Positions 32,377 to 41,655 are shown, numbered from the stretch's first letter. The stretch is 64,000 nt of DNA from Acidobacteriota bacterium (GCA_021781455.1 JAJXWV010000037.1:43672-107671); one strand, 5' to 3'. Notes: generated by a model not told the origin, from the letters alone. Numbers and translations: made by a program.

Positions 32377-34812
32377 ATGGCAAAAAACCTCGTCATCGTC
32401 GAGTCTCCCGCGAAAGCGAAGACGATCAACAAGTTCCTCGGGAAGGATTACGTGGTCAAGGCTTCCGTCGGCCATGTCCGCGATCTCCCGAAGAGCGAGC
32501 TCGGCGTCGACGAAGAAACCTTCGAGCCCACTTACCAGATCCTCGAAGGCAAAGAGAAGGTCGTCAGCGAGCTGAAGGTTGCCGCCAAGAAAGCCGACAC
32601 GATCTACATCGCTTCCGACCCCGATCGCGAAGGGGAGGCCATCGGCTGGCACGTGATGAACCTTCTCGGCGGCGACGGCAAGAAGGTCCGGCGCATCCTC
32701 TTCCACGAGATCACCAAGAACGCCGTCCGCAAGGCGATCGACAACCCGACGGACATCGACATGAACAAGGTCAACGCGCAGCAGGCCCGGCGCGTTCTGG
32801 ACCGCCTCGTCGGTTACAAGATCTCCCCGCTGCTGTGGGAGAAAGTCCGGCGCGGCCTTTCCGCGGGACGCGTGCAGTCGGTGGCGATGAAGATGATCGT
32901 CGACCGCGAAGAAGCGATCAAAGCGTTCAAGTCCGACGAGTACTGGACGTTCGCGGCGAAATTGTCGGCGACCAATCCGCCGCCGTTCGTGGCCAAGCTG
33001 ACGAAGATCGAGGCCAAAAAGGCCGACATCGACAACGAGGCCCGGGCCCGGACGATCGAAGCGGCGCTCAAGAGCGGCGCCTTCACCGTCCAGTCCATCG
33101 CCCGGAAAGAGAAGAAGCAATCCGCGGCGCCCCCGTTCATCACCTCGACGCTGCAGCGCACCGCCTACAACCGCTTCAAGTACCCGGTGAAGCGGACCAT
33201 GCAGATCGCCCAGAAGCTGTATGAAGGCAAAGAGCTCGGCTCGTACGGACTGGTGGGCCTGATCACGTACATGCGCACCGACTCGGTGCAGATCTCTCAG
33301 GACGCGCTTGCCGAGGTGCGACAATATATCGCCACAAAATATGGTGCGGATATCGTTCCCGATAAACCAAATTTTTATCGTGTCAAAAAAGCTGCACAAG
33401 CGCAGGAGGCCCACGAGGCCATCCGACCCACCTCGCTCGAGCACGATCCCGACGTGATCAAGGATTTCCTCACTCGCGAGGAGTACAACATCTACAAGCT
33501 CATCTGGGACCGCTTCGTGGCCTGCCAGATGAAGCCGGCTCTCTTCGACGTCACCGACGTCGACATCCAGAACGGCCCGTACACCCTGCGCGCTTCGGGC
33601 GAAGTGCTGAAGTTCCCCGGCTTCCTGGCCGTGTTCCAGGACGCTGCCTCGGACGACGAGGACGAGGAAAAACCGGAGAACGAGAAGGTGCTGCCGGCCA
33701 TGACGGAAGGCGAGGTCCTGAAACTCGTCTCCCTCGATACGAAGCAGAACTTCACGCAGCCCCCTCCCCGCTTCACCGAAGCGACGCTGGTCAAGGCCCT
33801 CGAGGACAACGGCATCGGACGTCCCTCGACCTACGGCCAGATTCTGACCACCATCCAGGCGCGCGACTACACCTACAAGCACGACAGCAAGTTCCACCCG
33901 ACGCAGCTGGGGCTGCTCGTCACGAAGCTGCTGATTCAGTCCTTCGGCGACATCATCGACGAGAGCTACACCGCCGATCTCGAGGTGAAGCTCGATGAAG
34001 TGGAAGACGGCAATGTCGAGTGGAAGGCGCTGATCCGCGAGTTCAGCGAGAAGTTCACCCGCGATCTCGCCCGCGCCGGCAAGGAGATGGTCGAGGTCAA
34101 GCGCACCGGCGTCGAGACCGACGAGAAGTGCGAGAACTGCGGCGCGCCGATGGCCATCAAGTTCGGCCGCTTCGGCGAATTCCTGGCCTGCACGAATTAC
34201 CCGGAGTGCAAGACCACACGCGAGATGGCCAAGGGGCACGCCGCGGAAGCGGAAGCCGTGGGTGAGCAGATCGTCTGCGACAAGTGCGGCAAGCCGATGC
34301 AGCTGAAGCGCTCGCGCTTCGGCCAGTTCTACGCGTGCACCGGTTATCCGGAGTGCAAGAACACCAAGGATCCCCGCCTGATGGGAGCGAACATCCCTAC
34401 CGAGCCGCAGCCGCCCTGCGAAAACTGCGGCAAGGAGATGGTCCTCAAGAGCGGCCGGTACGGCCCGTTCTACTCCTGCAGCGGTTATCCGGAATGCAAG
34501 ACCATCCGCAAGCTCAACGGCGGAAAGTCGACGCCCCCGAAACCGACGGGCGTGAAGTGCCCCTCCTGCGGCGAAGGCGAGCTCGTCGAGCGGCGCTCCC
34601 GCCGCGGCATCTTCTATTCGTGCTCGCGGTATCCGAAGTGCGATTTCGCGCTGAACAACCACCCCGTCGCCCGCGAATGCCCGAAGTGCCACGCGCCGTA
34701 CCTCCTGGAGAAGACCACCAAGAAGGAAGGGCACATCGAGTACTGCAACAACGCCGAGTGCGATTACCGCGCCCCGATCAAAGGCGACGACAAAGACGCG
34801 GCCCACGCCTGA
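32377..34812 (+). CDS. topA: DNA topoisomerase I
   Basis: Type IA topoisomerase that relaxes negative supercoils, opposing gyrase. The 811 residues start MAKNLVIVESPAKAKTINKF, with the TOPRIM segment IASDPDREGEAIGWHV. The active-site tyrosine is Tyr298 in LITYMRTDSVQIS. The C-terminus has five zinc ribbons, four of the CxxCG...CxxYPxC type (for example CENCGAPMAIKFGRFGEF) and a final CPKCHAPYLLEKTTKKEG with CNNAEC. E. coli has three such fingers. Codons 33319-33401 are unusually AT-rich compared with their surroundings. Confidence 0.97.
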   Translation: MAKNLVIVESPAKAKTINKFLGKDYVVKASVGHVRDLPKSELGVDEETFEPTYQILEGKEKVVSELKVAAKKADTIYIASDPDREGEAIGWHVMNLLGGDGKKVRRILFHEITKNAVRKAIDNPTDIDMNKVNAQQARRVLDRLVGYKISPLLWEKVRRGLSAGRVQSVAMKMIVDREEAIKAFKSDEYWTFAAKLSATNPPPFVAKLTKIEAKKADIDNEARARTIEAALKSGAFTVQSIARKEKKQSAAPPFITSTLQRTAYNRFKYPVKRTMQIAQKLYEGKELGSYGLVGLITYMRTDSVQISQDALAEVRQYIATKYGADIVPDKPNFYRVKKAAQAQEAHEAIRPTSLEHDPDVIKDFLTREEYNIYKLIWDRFVACQMKPALFDVTDVDIQNGPYTLRASGEVLKFPGFLAVFQDAASDDEDEEKPENEKVLPAMTEGEVLKLVSLDTKQNFTQPPPRFTEATLVKALEDNGIGRPSTYGQILTTIQARDYTYKHDSKFHPTQLGLLVTKLLIQSFGDIIDESYTADLEVKLDEVEDGNVEWKALIREFSEKFTRDLARAGKEMVEVKRTGVETDEKCENCGAPMAIKFGRFGEFLACTNYPECKTTREMAKGHAAEAEAVGEQIVCDKCGKPMQLKRSRFGQFYACTGYPECKNTKDPRLMGANIPTEPQPPCENCGKEMVLKSGRYGPFYSCSGYPECKTIRKLNGGKSTPPKPTGVKCPSCGEGELVERRSRRGIFYSCSRYPKCDFALNNHPVARECPKCHAPYLLEKTTKKEGHIEYCNNAECDYRAPIKGDDKDAAHA

Positions 34813-35273
34813 TTCACCACAGAGGCACAGAGAACGCAGAGACTCGCCCGCAACCGAAGATGGTCGCAACCGGTCCCCTCGCCCTGCCGCTTGTCCTAGG
34901 AAATCTTCGCGTGGCGCGCAGAAACTTCGAGTCAATAGCACGGAGAAGAGAGTCTCCGTAACCTCCAAATTCTTCGCGCCGCGAAGAGATTCTGTCGGGC
35001 GCTACGCGCCCTCAACACTGATGAACCGACGCGAGAGTTCGGCGGCCTGACGGCCGCCGCTAAATTGTTTCGGCGGCTATGCCGCCTGTTCTTGCCATGA
35101 CCGAAGAGTCGGTCACGGTCAAAGCCGGCGAAGCCGGCGACATCCTTTAGCGGCGGCCGTCAGGCCGCCGAACCGGGACACGCGTTGAATGATCGAGGGC
35201 GCGTCGCGTCCGACAGCATTTCGGTTGCGGGCGAGCGCAGCGAGCCTGCTCTGTGCTCTCTGTGGTGAGAATC
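34811..35273. repeat. 463-bp nested inverted repeat between convergent topA and metX
   Basis: Three nested complementary pairs are visible. The outer pair is 34811-34858 with 35220-35273 (GATTCACCACAGAGGCACAG against its imperfect complement). The middle pair is near 34992-35014 with 35190-35216 (CTGTCGGGCGCTACGCGCCC type). The inner pair, 35037-35064 with 35146-35173, is a perfect 28 bp (GTTCGGCGGCCTGACGGCCG...). It fills the whole gap between the two stop codons. The inner word recurs at 42774-42800 and 42911-42937. No gene is seen inside. Confidence 0.88.
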
Positions 35274-35284
35274 GCGGACCACCC

Positions 35285-36397
35285 TCACAAACGGCTCAGG
35301 AACTCCCGCACCGGCGGCGTGATCAGGTCGTAGTCGATGAGGAACGAGTCGTGGCCGTTGTTCGACATCAGGCGCAGATGATGCGCGTCGATGCCGAGGG
35401 AACGCATCGCCCCCACCACGGACTCGCTCTCCTCCGGCGGAAACAGCCAGTCGGTGTCGAAGGAGATCAGCAGCGTCCGGCCGCGCCAGCTCCGGAATGC
35501 GCTCTGCAGCGAGCCGTACTGCTCCTCCAGGTCCATCTCGTCCATGGCCGCCTGGACCCGGACATACGAGTTGGCGTCATAGATCGTGGCGAACTTCTTT
35601 CCCTGGTGCTCGAAATACGAGTCGATCTCGAACTGGCGCGTGTTGGCGCGGCGCCGCCGGCCGAATTTCGTCTGCAGCGCATGCGTGGAGAGGTAAGTCA
35701 TGTGGCCGACCATGCGCGCCACTTCGAGCCCGCGCAACGGCTCGGTGCCGTCGTAGTAGTCGCCACCCCGGAAGCGCGGATCGGCCTCGATGATCTTCCG
35801 GCCGATGACGTGCCATGCCACTCCTTCGACGGGAACCGCGGCGCCGGTGGACATGGCCACGATGGAGTCGGCCATCCCGGGATGGCAGGCGCACCACAGC
35901 AGGACCTGCATGCCGCCTAACGAGCCGCCGACGATGGAGCGCAGGTGCGTGATGCCGAGGTGGTCGAGAACGACTTTCTCGGCGTGCACCATGTCCTCGA
36001 CCGCCGGCCAGGGATAGCGCGAACCGTATGGCTTGTTGGTACGTGGGTCGATCGAAGCCGGCGAGGTCGTTCCGTACGGTGACCCCGGAAAGTTCACGCA
36101 GACGACGAAGAAGCAGTCGAGGTCGACTCCCTTGCCGTACCCCACCAGCCCGTCCCACCAGCCCGGCTTCTCGTCCTGGGCGCCTGTGTACTTCCCGGCC
36201 GCGTGAGCGCTGGGAGAGAGGGCATGGCAGACGAGGATGGCGTTCGACTTCTCGGCGTTCAGCTCGCCGAAGGTCTCGTAGACGATGGTGAACGGCGCGA
36301 TCGTCTGGCCGTGATGAAAGCGGAATCCTTTCTCCAGCACGAGTTGCTTCGGGGGATCTGAGAGGAAGGTGTTCCCGCTGATCTTCCGCACTGACAC
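35285..36397 (-). CDS. metX: Homoserine O-acetyltransferase (alpha/beta hydrolase)
   Basis: MetX acylates homoserine in methionine synthesis. The protein shows YETFGELNAEKSNAILVCHA, WWDGLVGYGKGVDLDCFFVV and the nucleophile elbow GGSLGGMQ (Ser near residue 159). PWPAVEDMVHAE and the catalytic-histidine end NNGHDSFLIDY follow. The elbow is usually GGSMGGMQ; Leu here is a mild change. No ATG is available. GTG at 36397 gives about 370 residues, the family length, and has TATCCT eight bases before it. GTG at 36391 or 36448 is possible. Acetyl- versus succinyl-donor preference cannot be decided. Confidence 0.9.
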   Translation of the reverse strand: MSVRKISGNTFLSDPPKQLVLEKGFRFHHGQTIAPFTIVYETFGELNAEKSNAILVCHALSPSAHAAGKYTGAQDEKPGWWDGLVGYGKGVDLDCFFVVCVNFPGSPYGTTSPASIDPRTNKPYGSRYPWPAVEDMVHAEKVVLDHLGITHLRSIVGGSLGGMQVLLWCACHPGMADSIVAMSTGAAVPVEGVAWHVIGRKIIEADPRFRGGDYYDGTEPLRGLEVARMVGHMTYLSTHALQTKFGRRRRANTRQFEIDSYFEHQGKKFATIYDANSYVRVQAAMDEMDLEEQYGSLQSAFRSWRGRTLLISFDTDWLFPPEESESVVGAMRSLGIDAHHLRLMSNNGHDSFLIDYDLITPPVREFLSRL

Positions 36398-36405
36398 GTT
36401 GGCGG

Positions 36406-36411
36406 AGGATA
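36406..36411 (-). promoter_or_regulatory. -10-like hexamer of metX
   Basis: Minus-strand TATCCT lies eight bases before the GTG at 36397, with no Shine-Dalgarno between. It fits the leaderless pattern seen at other genes here but is a weak match to TATAAT. Confidence 0.3.
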
Positions 36412-36448
36412 GCCCACGGCCGCCCGCCCGTACCACCCACCGCCCCAC

Positions 36449-36566
36449 CGGTTGCGGGGTTGCGGGGTTGCGCGGTCGACGGTCAGCGAGTCAACGAGTC
36501 AACGAGTACCAAATCGTTGGATTGATTTGCGCGCTGCCACCGCGGAACCGCGCAACCCCGCAACCG
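36449..36566. repeat. GGTTGCGG-word inverted repeat between metX and mdh
   Basis: The left arm 36449-36478 (CGGTTGCGGGGTTGCGGGGT...) is complemented by 36540-36566 (CCGCGGAACCGCGCAACCCC...). The loop has its own tandem word, GAGTCAAC (AGCGAGTCAACGAGTCAACG). The rest of the divergent spacer up to 36775 shows only a -10-like TACAAT at 36671-36676 and a ribosome-binding site. Confidence 0.82.
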
Positions 36567-36670
36567 AGGGAAGCGTCGTCGAAACGGGCGAGATAGTCAG
36601 CCAGCAGGCGCTCTTTTTCGCCGTTCCGGCGATGCTGTTGGCGACCACTGTGAACTCGGGGAGCATGCGT

Positions 36671-36676
36671 TACAAT
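36671..36676 (+). promoter_or_regulatory. Possible -10 of mdh
   Basis: TACAAT lies 99 bases before the mdh ATG. The best -35 at 17-bp spacing is CTGTGA, which is poor. The leader contains GAGAGGGG ten bases before the ATG as a strong ribosome-binding site. Confidence 0.35.
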
Positions 36677-36775
36677 CCGCCGCCGCCGAAGCCGAACTGA
36701 GGCTGGCGCCCGCGTCTGACGGACTCGAGCAAACCTCAGTCCCAACTCCGACCGATCAACCGAGAGGGGATTCGC

Positions 36776-37717
36776 ATGAAAACGAAAGTGACAGTAGTCG
36801 GCGCCGGAAACGTGGGCGCCACCGTAGCGCAGGGTATCGCGCTCAAAGAGCTTGCTGATGTCGTTCTCGTGGACATCGTCGACGGCGTGCCGCAGGGCAA
36901 GTCGCTGGACATGAACGAGACGGCGCCGGTCGAGAACTACGACGCCTTCCTGCGCGGCACGAACAACTACGACGGCACCGAGAACTCGGACATTGTCGTC
37001 ATCACCGCCGGCCTCCCCCGCAAGCCGGGCATGAGCCGCGATGACCTGCTCTGGAAGAACGAGGAGATTGTCGCCGGTGTCACGAAGGAAGTGGCCAAGC
37101 GCTCGCCGAAGTGCATCCTGATCGTCGTGTCGAACCCGCTCGACGCCATGTGCGAAGTGGCTCGCCGCGTTTCCGGATTCCCGCGCGAGCGCGTCATCGG
37201 CATGGCCGGCGTGCTGGACTCCGCGCGCATGCGCTGCTTCATCGCCATGGAGCTGAGCGTCTCCGTCGAGAACACCCACGCCTTCGTCCTCGGCGGTCAC
37301 GGCGACACGATGGTGCCGCTGCCCCGCTACTCGACCGTAGCCGGCATTCCGATCACGGAGCTCATCTCCAAGGAGCGCATCGACGCCATCGTGGAGCGCA
37401 CCCGCAACGGCGGCGCCGAGATCGTCAACCTGCTGAAGACCTCGGCCTGGTACGCACCGGGCGCCGCGGCCGTGGAAATGGTCGAAGCGATCATCAAGGA
37501 CAAGCGCAAGATCCTTCCCTGCGCCGCGTACCTGAACGGCGAGTACGGCGTGAAGGACCTCTACGTCGGCGTGCCGGTGAAGCTCGGCAGCAAGGGCATC
37601 GAGCAGATCGTGCAGATCAAGCTCACGCCCGACGAGCAGGCCGCACTGAACAAGTCCGCCGGAGCAGTCAAAGAGCTGTTCGAAAAGCTGAAGACCGGAG
37701 CGGGCGCGACAGTTTAG
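36776..37717 (+). CDS. mdh: Malate dehydrogenase (lactate dehydrogenase-like type)
   Basis: Mdh interconverts malate and oxaloacetate with NAD in the TCA cycle. The 313-residue protein has the Rossmann start [20 protein letters not shown] and the substrate loop [17 protein letters not shown], whose Arg before KPGMSR marks malate rather than lactate specificity. [10 protein letters not shown] and the catalytic histidine in [19 protein letters not shown] are also present. A good ribosome-binding site precedes the ATG and a textbook terminator follows, so it is probably a single-gene transcript. Confidence 0.96.
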   Translation: MKTKVTVVGAGNVGATVAQGIALKELADVVLVDIVDGVPQGKSLDMNETAPVENYDAFLRGTNNYDGTENSDIVVITAGLPRKPGMSRDDLLWKNEEIVAGVTKEVAKRSPKCILIVVSNPLDAMCEVARRVSGFPRERVIGMAGVLDSARMRCFIAMELSVSVENTHAFVLGGHGDTMVPLPRYSTVAGIPITELISKERIDAIVERTRNGGAEIVNLLKTSAWYAPGAAAVEMVEAIIKDKRKILPCAAYLNGEYGVKDLYVGVPVKLGSKGIEQIVQIKLTPDEQAALNKSAGAVKELFEKLKTGAGATV

Positions 37718-37740
37718 CCGTTGCTCAGGAAGACTCTCGA

Positions 37741-37771
37741 GGCGCGGCGAATTCGCCGCGCCTTTTTTTTT
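37741..37771 (+). terminator. Rho-independent terminator of mdh
   Basis: GGCGCGGCGAA and TTCGCCGCGCC form a perfect 11-bp palindrome (37741-37762), followed by nine T residues (37763-37771). It is the clearest intrinsic terminator in the window, 23 bases after the mdh stop. Confidence 0.95.
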
Positions 37772-37881
37772 GCCCTACGAGATTTCCAGCACTGGATCAT
37801 TTAGACGCGCCAGGCTGTTTGAGGATCTTGCGTCCATGGATCCCTCGCTCCGCTTCCAAGAAACTCCCAGTGTTTATGCGG

Positions 37882-37909
37882 CCCTCTCCCCGCTGCGGCG
37901 GGGAGAGGG
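37882..37909. repeat. CCCTCTCCCCGC hairpin
   Basis: CCCTCTCCCCGC, the loop TGCG and GCGGGGAGAGGG form a 12-bp perfect stem between mdh and the exonuclease gene. Similar GGGGAGAGGG palindromes are dispersed in many bacterial genomes. Confidence 0.75.
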
Positions 37910-37987
37910 GGAACGATCGAATATTTCTTCTCTCCGGTGTCGCGCCTGCGCGATTCGAGTGCTCGGGATAAAATCGAGGAACACCCA

Positions 37988-38920
37988 ATGAAAAAGCTCG
38001 TCATCGACATCGAGACCGTCGGCTTGCCGTGGGAAGAGCTCGATCCATACGTCCGCGAGTACCTGATCAAGGGGCTCAGCGACGGCGATGCCGAGGAGGC
38101 GCGTCGCGCGGGCGGGCTGTCGCCGTTCCGCGGGAAGATCGTCGCCATCGGCGTGATCAACATCGACGACGGCCGCTCCTGCGCCTTGTACGAAGTGCCC
38201 GGGCAGACGGAACTGCAGACCGAGCGGGCCGGCACGCGGACGTTCATCTCCGGATCGGAGAAGCAGATCCTGGAGCGCTTCTGGACGTTCTTCGACAGCA
38301 ATTCGCGGTTCATCACGTTCAACGGGCGGCAGTTCGACGGACCCTTCCTGATGATCCGCTCGGCGATTCACGGCGTAGTGCCGAAACGCGACCTGGTCGG
38401 TTACCGCTATGGTTTCCATCCGAACTGCGATCTGCGCGAGGCGCTGAATTTTTTCGGGACGACGAACAGCAGGCAGTTCAAGTTCAACCTCGACCTGGCC
38501 TGCAAGACCTTTGGCGTCGCCACTTCGAAGAGCGAAGGGGTCGACGGGCGCTCCGTCGAGACGTGGTACCGCGCCGGACGGCACCGCGAGATCGCCGAGT
38601 ACTGTCTCGAGGACGTGAGGGCGACCGCGGAGCTTTACGAGAAGCTGGCTCCGACTCTCCTGATTTTCAACAAGGAATTCCGCGACGCCGACGAACGGGA
38701 CGCCCGTGGCAGGCGGGAGGAGTCGGCGGCCGTCGTGGTGCCGAGCTCCGAATCGCTGTTCAGCGAATCGGTGGAGCAGTCGTCGGCGCTGCTGGCGTCG
38801 TCGCTCGAGGCAATGAACGGCGAGCCGGTCGAGGCGGTATCACAGAAGCATCACGCGGCCATCCTCGAAAAACTCGTCCAGAGCGGGGAGCCGGAAGACG
38901 AGATCCCGCCGGGCGTGTAG
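37988..38920 (+). CDS. Predicted 3'-5' exonuclease (PolB-like RNase H fold)
   Basis: The 310-residue protein starts KKLVIDIETVGLPWEEL with the DxE metal-binding motif of DnaQ/PolB-type exonucleases. It continues with FITFNGRQFDGPFLMIR (motif II, NGxxFDxPxL) and EIAEYCLEDVRATAELY (motif III, YCxxDV). This matches the PolB-associated exonuclease family (PF10108-like). The last 90 residues are acidic and unlike the domain. AGGA upstream of the ATG serves as ribosome-binding site. The substrate is unknown; a nucleic-acid trimming role is inferred. Confidence 0.82.
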   Translation: MKKLVIDIETVGLPWEELDPYVREYLIKGLSDGDAEEARRAGGLSPFRGKIVAIGVINIDDGRSCALYEVPGQTELQTERAGTRTFISGSEKQILERFWTFFDSNSRFITFNGRQFDGPFLMIRSAIHGVVPKRDLVGYRYGFHPNCDLREALNFFGTTNSRQFKFNLDLACKTFGVATSKSEGVDGRSVETWYRAGRHREIAEYCLEDVRATAELYEKLAPTLLIFNKEFRDADERDARGRREESAAVVVPSSESLFSESVEQSSALLASSLEAMNGEPVEAVSQKHHAAILEKLVQSGEPEDEIPPGV

Positions 38921-38956
38921 TGGCTCCGCCTCACTGCCGAGCTGAGGTCAAGTCAT

Positions 38957-38962
38957 TACAAT
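38957..38962 (+). promoter_or_regulatory. -10-like hexamer of guaD
   Basis: TACAAT ends six bases before the GTG start at 38969. The spacing leaves no room for a ribosome-binding site, which suggests a leaderless message. Confidence 0.45.
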
Positions 38963-38968
38963 GCGCCC

Positions 38969-40279
38969 GTGAAAATCTTCCGGGGACGCGTATTTACGCC
39001 GGTTGGCGATCCCTTTTCGGCGGGTGATGCGACCGCCTCCTATCGCGCCTGGCACGACGGCTTCGTCGCCGTCGATGAGGGCCGCATTGCAGCAGTCGGC
39101 GACTGGCGCGATGCACCGCGCGCCGCAGAGGTGACGAACTTCGGACCCGACTCGCTGATCTCTCCGGGCTTCATCGATACGCACCTTCACGCGCCGCAGC
39201 TCGAGATGATCGGCTCGTACGGGGGTCACCTGCTGGAGTGGCTCAACCGATACACCTTTCCCACCGAGGCGAAGTTCGCAGATCCGAAGCACGCGGAAAA
39301 AGTGGCGAAGATCTTCTTCGACCAGCTGCTTCGGAACGGCACGCTGACCGCGCTCGTCTTCTCGACGATTCACGCCGCGGCCACCGACATCTTCTTCGCC
39401 GAAGCGGAGCGCCGTGGAATCCGCGCGATCATCGGCAAGACGATGATGGATCGCAACGCGCCGGAGGTCCTTCTCGAAAAGGCGCGCGACTCGTACGAAC
39501 AGAGCCGCCAGCTGCTGCTGAAATGGCACAACCGCGGCCTGCTGCGTTACGCGATCACGCCGCGGTTCGCGCCGACCTCCACGCCCGAGCTGCTCGAGCT
39601 CGCCGGCTCGCTGAAACGCGAGTTCCCGGACGCATACGTTCAGACCCACATTTCCGAGAACGCCAGGGAAGTGAGCTGGGTCCACGAGCTCTTTCCGCAG
39701 GCCGAGTACGCAGACGTTTACGACACCTACGGACTGCTCGACAAGCACACGGTCCTCGCCCACGGCGTCTATCTGACGGACGAGGAGCTCGACCTCTTGA
39801 GTCACCGACAGTCGCGCATCGCCCACTGCCCGAACTCGAACCTCTTCCTCGGCAGCGGGCTTTTCAAGCTGCACCACGTGCGCGAGTGCGGAGTCGTGGT
39901 CGGACTCGGCAGCGACATCGGTGCCGGGACCACGCCGTCGCTGTTCACGGCGATGGCCGATGCCTACAAGGTGCAGCAGGTGCAGAACGTGTCGCTGACG
40001 CCGCTCCAGCTCTGGTATCTGGCGACGCTCGGCGGTGCCAGGGCGCTGTCGATCGAGGACGAAACGGGAAGCCTGGAGGCCGGCAAGTCGGCCGATTTTC
40101 TCGTTCTCGACCTCGAGTCGACTCCGTTGTTGGCCCTGCGGATGGAGCACGCCGAGTCGGCCGAAGACCTGCTCGCCGGGCTGATTTTCGTGGGCGACGA
40201 CCGCGCCGTGAGCCGGGCCTTCGTCGCCGGGCGGGAAGTGCTGCGACGCGATCGGGTCGAGGAGCCAGTCGTTTCGTGA
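38969..40279 (+). CDS. guaD: Guanine deaminase
   Basis: GuaD hydrolyses guanine to xanthine and ammonia. The 436 residues have the amidohydrolase zinc ligands: ISPGFIDTHLHAPQLEM (HxH), VQTHISENAREV, VLAHGVYL and VVGLGSDIGAGTTPSLF. HCPNSNLFLGSGLF is the guanine-binding signature, and a C-terminal ALSIEDETGSLEAGKSADFL closes the barrel. The only in-frame start is GTG at 38969; the nearby ATG at 38961 is out of frame and stops at once. Confidence 0.93.
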   Translation: MKIFRGRVFTPVGDPFSAGDATASYRAWHDGFVAVDEGRIAAVGDWRDAPRAAEVTNFGPDSLISPGFIDTHLHAPQLEMIGSYGGHLLEWLNRYTFPTEAKFADPKHAEKVAKIFFDQLLRNGTLTALVFSTIHAAATDIFFAEAERRGIRAIIGKTMMDRNAPEVLLEKARDSYEQSRQLLLKWHNRGLLRYAITPRFAPTSTPELLELAGSLKREFPDAYVQTHISENAREVSWVHELFPQAEYADVYDTYGLLDKHTVLAHGVYLTDEELDLLSHRQSRIAHCPNSNLFLGSGLFKLHHVRECGVVVGLGSDIGAGTTPSLFTAMADAYKVQQVQNVSLTPLQLWYLATLGGARALSIEDETGSLEAGKSADFLVLDLESTPLLALRMEHAESAEDLLAGLIFVGDDRAVSRAFVAGREVLRRDRVEEPVVS

Positions 40280-40356
40280 CCCGACGACAACACGAGCAAC
40301 GACTCCTATCCATGGCGCGCGAATTGCGCCGGACGAGGCGAACAGGAGGTTCGGTC

Positions 40357-41655
40357 ATGCGAAACCTGCGAAGAGCGGCCGTTTTTGCGATTTTTGCGCT
40401 CACCGCGGTGTCCACTTTCGGCCAGAACAGTTACCAATGGAGGACAGCAGCCGACATCAGCGAAGGGGTCCGCGGCACGATCGTCGGAACCGTCGCCAAC
40501 GTCGACGAGGCCAACGGCCAATTTCAGCTCGACTCGGATGACCCCAGCGGCGGCCGGATCCTCATCACCGCCGACGCTGTCACGACCCAGTACAACGGGT
40601 TCGGAACCGTCATCAACGGGCAACCGGAGATCTTCACGGGAAGTCCGGGATTCGCGAACATCCGCGTCGGTGACCGCCTGCAGGTACGCGGAACGGGCAC
40701 CTCGAACGGCCGCGTTTCCGCTGACCACATCACTCTCATCGGCCGCCCCGTGCCGGCGCCGCAGACCGGCGTCGGGACGACCCGGCCGCCCTCCAGCATC
40801 TCGACGCCGACGGTGGCAACGACGCCGGCGACCAGTCCGGTGGTCGGACCGATCGAAGGAACCGTCCAGCAGGTCAACGCCAGCGAAGGCCGGATCGTCA
40901 TCGTCACGGATCGGCGGGAAGTCCTGTCCATCACCACGCCCGTCGGAACGCCGGTGTACTACCAGAACAACACCTATCGCGTGGCGAACCTCGAGACGGG
41001 AGATCGCATCCGCATTGTTCCCGACGCTGGGTCGTCGATGAGCGGTGGCGTCCGGGCGCGATCGATCGAAGTCACGCGCAGCGTCCAGGAGGCGGGCAAC
41101 GCCACACGCGGGACCACCGTCACCGGCCGCGTATCGCGCGTCGACCGGACGGTGGACATGGTCACGGTGGACGCGGGACGCCAGCAGATCCGGGTCGATG
41201 TTGCCACTGCAAGCGACAATACCGGCCATCGCGTGCGGGCCATCGATTTTCAGGCCGGAGACCAGGTGAGCATCACCGGTCACTACGGAGCGTCTGCCGA
41301 TCTTTTCGTTGCCGATGTGGTCCGCTGGAGCAACGAACCTCCTCTGCCCCCGGCCGGCGGCGGCACGCAACCGGGAACGGAAGTCAATGCCGGTCCGCCC
41401 AGTGCCGGAGGCGAGCTGCCGTTCGTGACGATCTACGGGACGGTCAAGGAATCTCTGGCGAACGCGCCGCAGCTGACGCTGGAGGATTCCGCCGGACGGA
41501 TGGTCAACCTCAACGTTCTCGAGGATTTCGTCGTACGCAACCGTACGGGCGGGACGACGACGGCCGACCAGCTGCGGGCGGGCGACAAGATCGTGGTGAA
41601 GGCCTACCGCGACGCGGACGGCAATTACATCGCACAGACGATCCGGATGCGGTAG
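40357..41655 (+). CDS. Secreted protein with four repeated OB-like (DUF5666-type) domains
   Basis: The 432-residue protein has a signal peptide (MRNLRRAAVFAIFALTAVST, then FGQ). About four units of 70-90 residues follow, each with a start like GTIVGTVANVDEANGQFQL, GPIEGTVQQVNASEGRIVI, TTVTGRVSRVDRTVDMVTV or VTIYGTVKESLANAPQLTL. Each has a later VGD/AGD-(K/R/Q)-(I/L/V)xVxG turn. Pro/Thr/Gly-rich linkers separate the units. The pattern resembles DUF5666 beta-barrel repeats. The ribosome-binding site AGGAGG is strong. It is exported; its ligand or role is unknown. Confidence 0.75.
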   Translation: MRNLRRAAVFAIFALTAVSTFGQNSYQWRTAADISEGVRGTIVGTVANVDEANGQFQLDSDDPSGGRILITADAVTTQYNGFGTVINGQPEIFTGSPGFANIRVGDRLQVRGTGTSNGRVSADHITLIGRPVPAPQTGVGTTRPPSSISTPTVATTPATSPVVGPIEGTVQQVNASEGRIVIVTDRREVLSITTPVGTPVYYQNNTYRVANLETGDRIRIVPDAGSSMSGGVRARSIEVTRSVQEAGNATRGTTVTGRVSRVDRTVDMVTVDAGRQQIRVDVATASDNTGHRVRAIDFQAGDQVSITGHYGASADLFVADVVRWSNEPPLPPAGGGTQPGTEVNAGPPSAGGELPFVTIYGTVKESLANAPQLTLEDSAGRMVNLNVLEDFVVRNRTGGTTTADQLRAGDKIVVKAYRDADGNYIAQTIRMR

